Below, one piece after another: positions 61,201 to 64,000 of a DNA stretch of 64,000 nucleotides (position 1 is the stretch's first letter; the number at the start of each line of letters is the position of its first letter). A program made the position numbers and the translations under genes. The notes beneath the pieces were generated by a model. That model did not search any database. It was not told where the DNA came from and worked only from the letters and a program-made list of their open reading frames with translations. Location of the stretch: the NCBI GenBank assembly GCA_029964075.1, contig CM057136.1, positions 13,008,381 through 13,072,380 of the forward strand. Reading direction: 5' to 3'. This DNA is from Patiria pectinifera (taxonomy: Eukaryota; Echinodermata; Asteroidea; Valvatida; Asterinidae).

Positions 61201-62124
61201 TCGGTTGTTTATGGCCTTCAAAAACCTCGATGTTGACGGCCCACGGCCGTGAAATTAATTGATATTTTGTAATTTGTGTGTGGGTGTGGAAGAGGGGCCA
61301 TCTTTTGCAACCGGAGCTTCGAATTAGACGCTTTAGTTAACAACGAGGGAAAGAGACAAACGGTTAAGTTTGGAGTGTGGCCAAGCATGCACGGCGCACG
61401 CACGCCTCTCACAAGGCGCGCGTTGTGTGGCATCATGCACCACCAACGGGAATCTGATCCGTTATCAAAATCGCGCCAAAATTGCAAACGGTCCTTGAAT
61501 TTGGCGGGAAATCTCTAAAAACAAAGTGAAGCTGTTCCCTTTATAAAATCCCCGCCACGTCACGTGTGAGGTGGTGTAGGCCAGTTATGTTGTAATATAA
61601 CATGGGACCACTTTTTCCCAGCCAATGTCATCGATCGTCATGATACGATGCTGCTGTAGTAGCTGTATTTTTAAACCACTCCTGGTTACCCTCTCCACTG
61701 GGTTTTTTTCTTAGCAAAAGCAGGAAATCAATGAATAATTTTCTTTTTTTTCCAGCGAGGTTGTGTCGTATCGGTGGAAAAAAAATCGTTCGATTGTTGA
61801 TGCGTGATGAGTGAGATGGCTCCTTTGTTCGGAATCTGGTCGCCGATGGGGCGTGTAGGGGGAAAATAAACGCCGTTAAACGAAGACTAATTATCGGCGC
61901 CAAAAACGGCCATGCTGCGGTGAATCGGTATCTCAGCCGTGCCCATAAAAAACGCATCAACACATCAAATCAAAGAATATTGTCTGATTTTCTTATATGT
62001 TTTGTGCTATTGCTCTGTTTACTGCCAGCAATATCCTGGAACGACATGAACCTTATTACTAATGACATAGAAACTGCCGGCAGATACTAATACATGTATG
62101 TGAAGTTTTGAGGTGTACACCCTA
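58216..62124. other. No gene recognised
   Basis: GTGGCGCACTT-type words at 58750, 58983 and inverted at 59453 hint at an inverted-repeat element over 58743-59490. AACTATAGCAATG-like words repeat at 60455-60540, partly inverted. No exon with family motifs was found. Confidence 0.45.
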
Positions 62125-62400
62125 TCTGAATTGCCAAACTCACTGGTTTTACTGGAATCCTGCTGCTTCACAATTTTAACGTGTTTTAGATGGGTTTTTG
62201 ATCGAGTATAAACTTTATGTGCCCTCTCTGGACTCCCGTATATTTTGCACTAAATTTAGTCGGGCACCATTTGCAGTCATCAGCCGACATTTGAAGAGAA
62301 AAACAAAGTTAAAAAAAATAAATAAAAGCTGCGTCTCCGCACCACTTTTGGGGCAAGCTCCATACCAGAAACCGAAGACTTTTTTGTGGGCTTAGGCAAT
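62125..62400. repeat. Inverted copy of the dispersed element at 13147-13512
   Basis: CACAATTTTAACGTGTTTTAGATGG and GCACCATTTGCAGTCATCAG correspond to the reverse strand of 13260-13390. Confidence 0.75.
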
Positions 62401-64000
62401 TTTTTTTTTATCAAAATGTTTCATTCCTTTGTAAAGTTTCCCCGAATTTGCACTGTGGTGCTGTTATAGAGTAACTGCATGCAAGTGGAAAGGGTTATTT
62501 TTATATAAGATCAAAATTACTTTCCAATCGATGCAGTTACAAATTGATTGTTGTAAATGTTGGTTTACTGGAGCAAACCTTTCATAATCATTAAAAGTTC
62601 AGGGACTTCACATTTAAGCGCACTTGACATTGAACATTTTACACTGATCTGAAATACCTATTCCTTATTTAGTTGTCAAACCCCGTCAACTATGTGTTAC
62701 TCCCTGTACAGTTTGGCACCATTAAACTTGTTGCCCGAGGCGGGACGCGCGAGCCGATTTTAAGGCAAGAAATCGGCGCAATGCACGCTAAGTCTTGAGA
62801 TCGCCCTTTTATGTTTTCCACATATTTCCCTGAAATAAGTTTAGGCCTACACTCGGAAAAGGTGTGGCCTTTGCACACGTATGTCTGTGGAAATTTTAGT
62901 AAATTATCGTCCAGGTTGGTATTGTACCATTGCGATAACAACTTACAAAATTAAATAGTTTTCTGAAACATTTGGATCGACGCACATGCGCACTTCGAAC
63001 TAGAGTTTTCTGGGCGTGGGTGTAATTGTATTTGTAAAACCGTGTCAAGTGGTCTGAACATCAACGGATGACCCAAATGATGGAGACAGTTGGTGCCTTA
63101 ACTTGTTCATTGTTTCACATCTACGCCACGCCCGGGTGAACAAGGTGGTACGTTTATAAAAAGATTGTTAGAGTGCGATTGATGACGCAAACTTTAATTC
63201 AATTTTGAGCGCAGGAAGGGAGAACTTTTACCGTTATTTTCCTTTAGCAAAAATAAAAAAAGGAAGAAGACCACTGGCGACAGTTTATGGCCAGCCCCGG
63301 TCTGGAGAAAATCGTTGGTAATGTGATATGGACGCGGATAGCGCGGAACCATCACCGTCTCAACCCGGTTACATCTTCAGCGCGTTTCCCCGTCACCAGT
63401 GAGCCGAGAATCGCGTCGTACGCCCCGCCTAATAGGAACGGATAGTCGCGGTGACTCCTCCCGTCTCCGTGCGTCGACGCATCCTCTAATGGATGCGACC
63501 TCATTACACTTTTACCAAACTACAATACTCGGTTTGTAACGAGATAATGACACACCGGGATCGTTTTTTCCGATGCCTGTGTATTGCCCCTACTTGTCTG
63601 AAAATTAGGGCTACTTATAAAATTAGGAATCAAACGACGCTCGTCTCGTCTGTATGCTCTGAATCACATACTGCCGTCACTATGTATGCACACTAGTCTT
63701 CACCTCGAGACGAGTCTTGAATTAACAACAATCAAATAGGAAATACACATAAAGACTGTCGACGCCACTGAGTGACAAAATTACGAAGAATATTGTCCAA
63801 CAAATAAATAGTTCATTTTCCTTTATTGACTTAGTTCCTGCATGCTCTTTGAAGAACGATCATTATCGAAAAAATGACGTCTGCCCCTGAATTAAGCAAT
63901 GCTGCACCGCATCGCATTGCGGTAGATTGACGTAAATGAGTTCTCCGAGTTATTTACTATTGCCCATGATTTCTACGTGGTATCTGTCTCCAGTAAGTTG
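62401..64000. other. Right edge, CpG-rich patch at 63300-63490, no gene recognised
   Basis: The CpG-dense stretch (GGACGCGGATAGCGCGGAAC, AGAATCGCGTCGTACGCC) stands out from A/T-rich surroundings and could be the promoter or first exon of a neighbouring gene. No protein family is visible. Confidence 0.35.

Overview
This is animal nuclear DNA: spliced genes with GT-AG introns, about 40% G+C or less by eye, and very many short interspersed elements. The proteins are metazoan housekeeping families. Intron density, the repeat types and the recurring word TAGGCCTAC suggest an invertebrate deuterostome, most likely an echinoderm. That taxonomic guess is an inference and was not tested.

Layout. About 4.2-10.6 kb and 21.3-25.0 kb on the minus strand hold two tandem genes for VAMP7-like longin R-SNAREs, named here copy A (left, C-terminal exon not found) and copy B (right, complete, 218 aa). 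Around and between them lie duplicated, repeat-rich blocks. About 30.9-33.1 kb (+) holds a complete SKP1 gene of four coding exons and 162 aa. About 37.1-54.3 kb (+) holds a complete GFPT1/GFAT gene of 18 coding exons and 686 aa. From 54.3 to 64 kb I see 3'-side repeats, a tRNA-like sequence and a CpG-rich stretch near 63.3-63.5 kb, but no recognisable exon.

The genes do not form an operon. They cover unrelated housekeeping roles: vesicle fusion (VAMP7-like), the SCF ubiquitin ligase adaptor (SKP1), and the first committed step of the hexosamine pathway (GFPT1).

Most of the rest is mobile DNA: hAT-like non-autonomous elements with 8-bp target duplications, a G-rich family with 5-bp duplications, fold-back elements, tRNA-derived SINEs and minisatellites. 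The most interesting items are the VAMP7-like pair (near-identical first exons, strongly diverged SNARE exons, and a non-arginine zero layer in copy A), a partial copy of GFPT1 exon 14 inside the next intron, inverted SINEs flanking GFPT1 exons 5-6, and two head-to-tail MITEs sharing one target-site sequence.

All boundaries were read by eye. Splice sites were judged by GT-AG, reading phase and family conservation.
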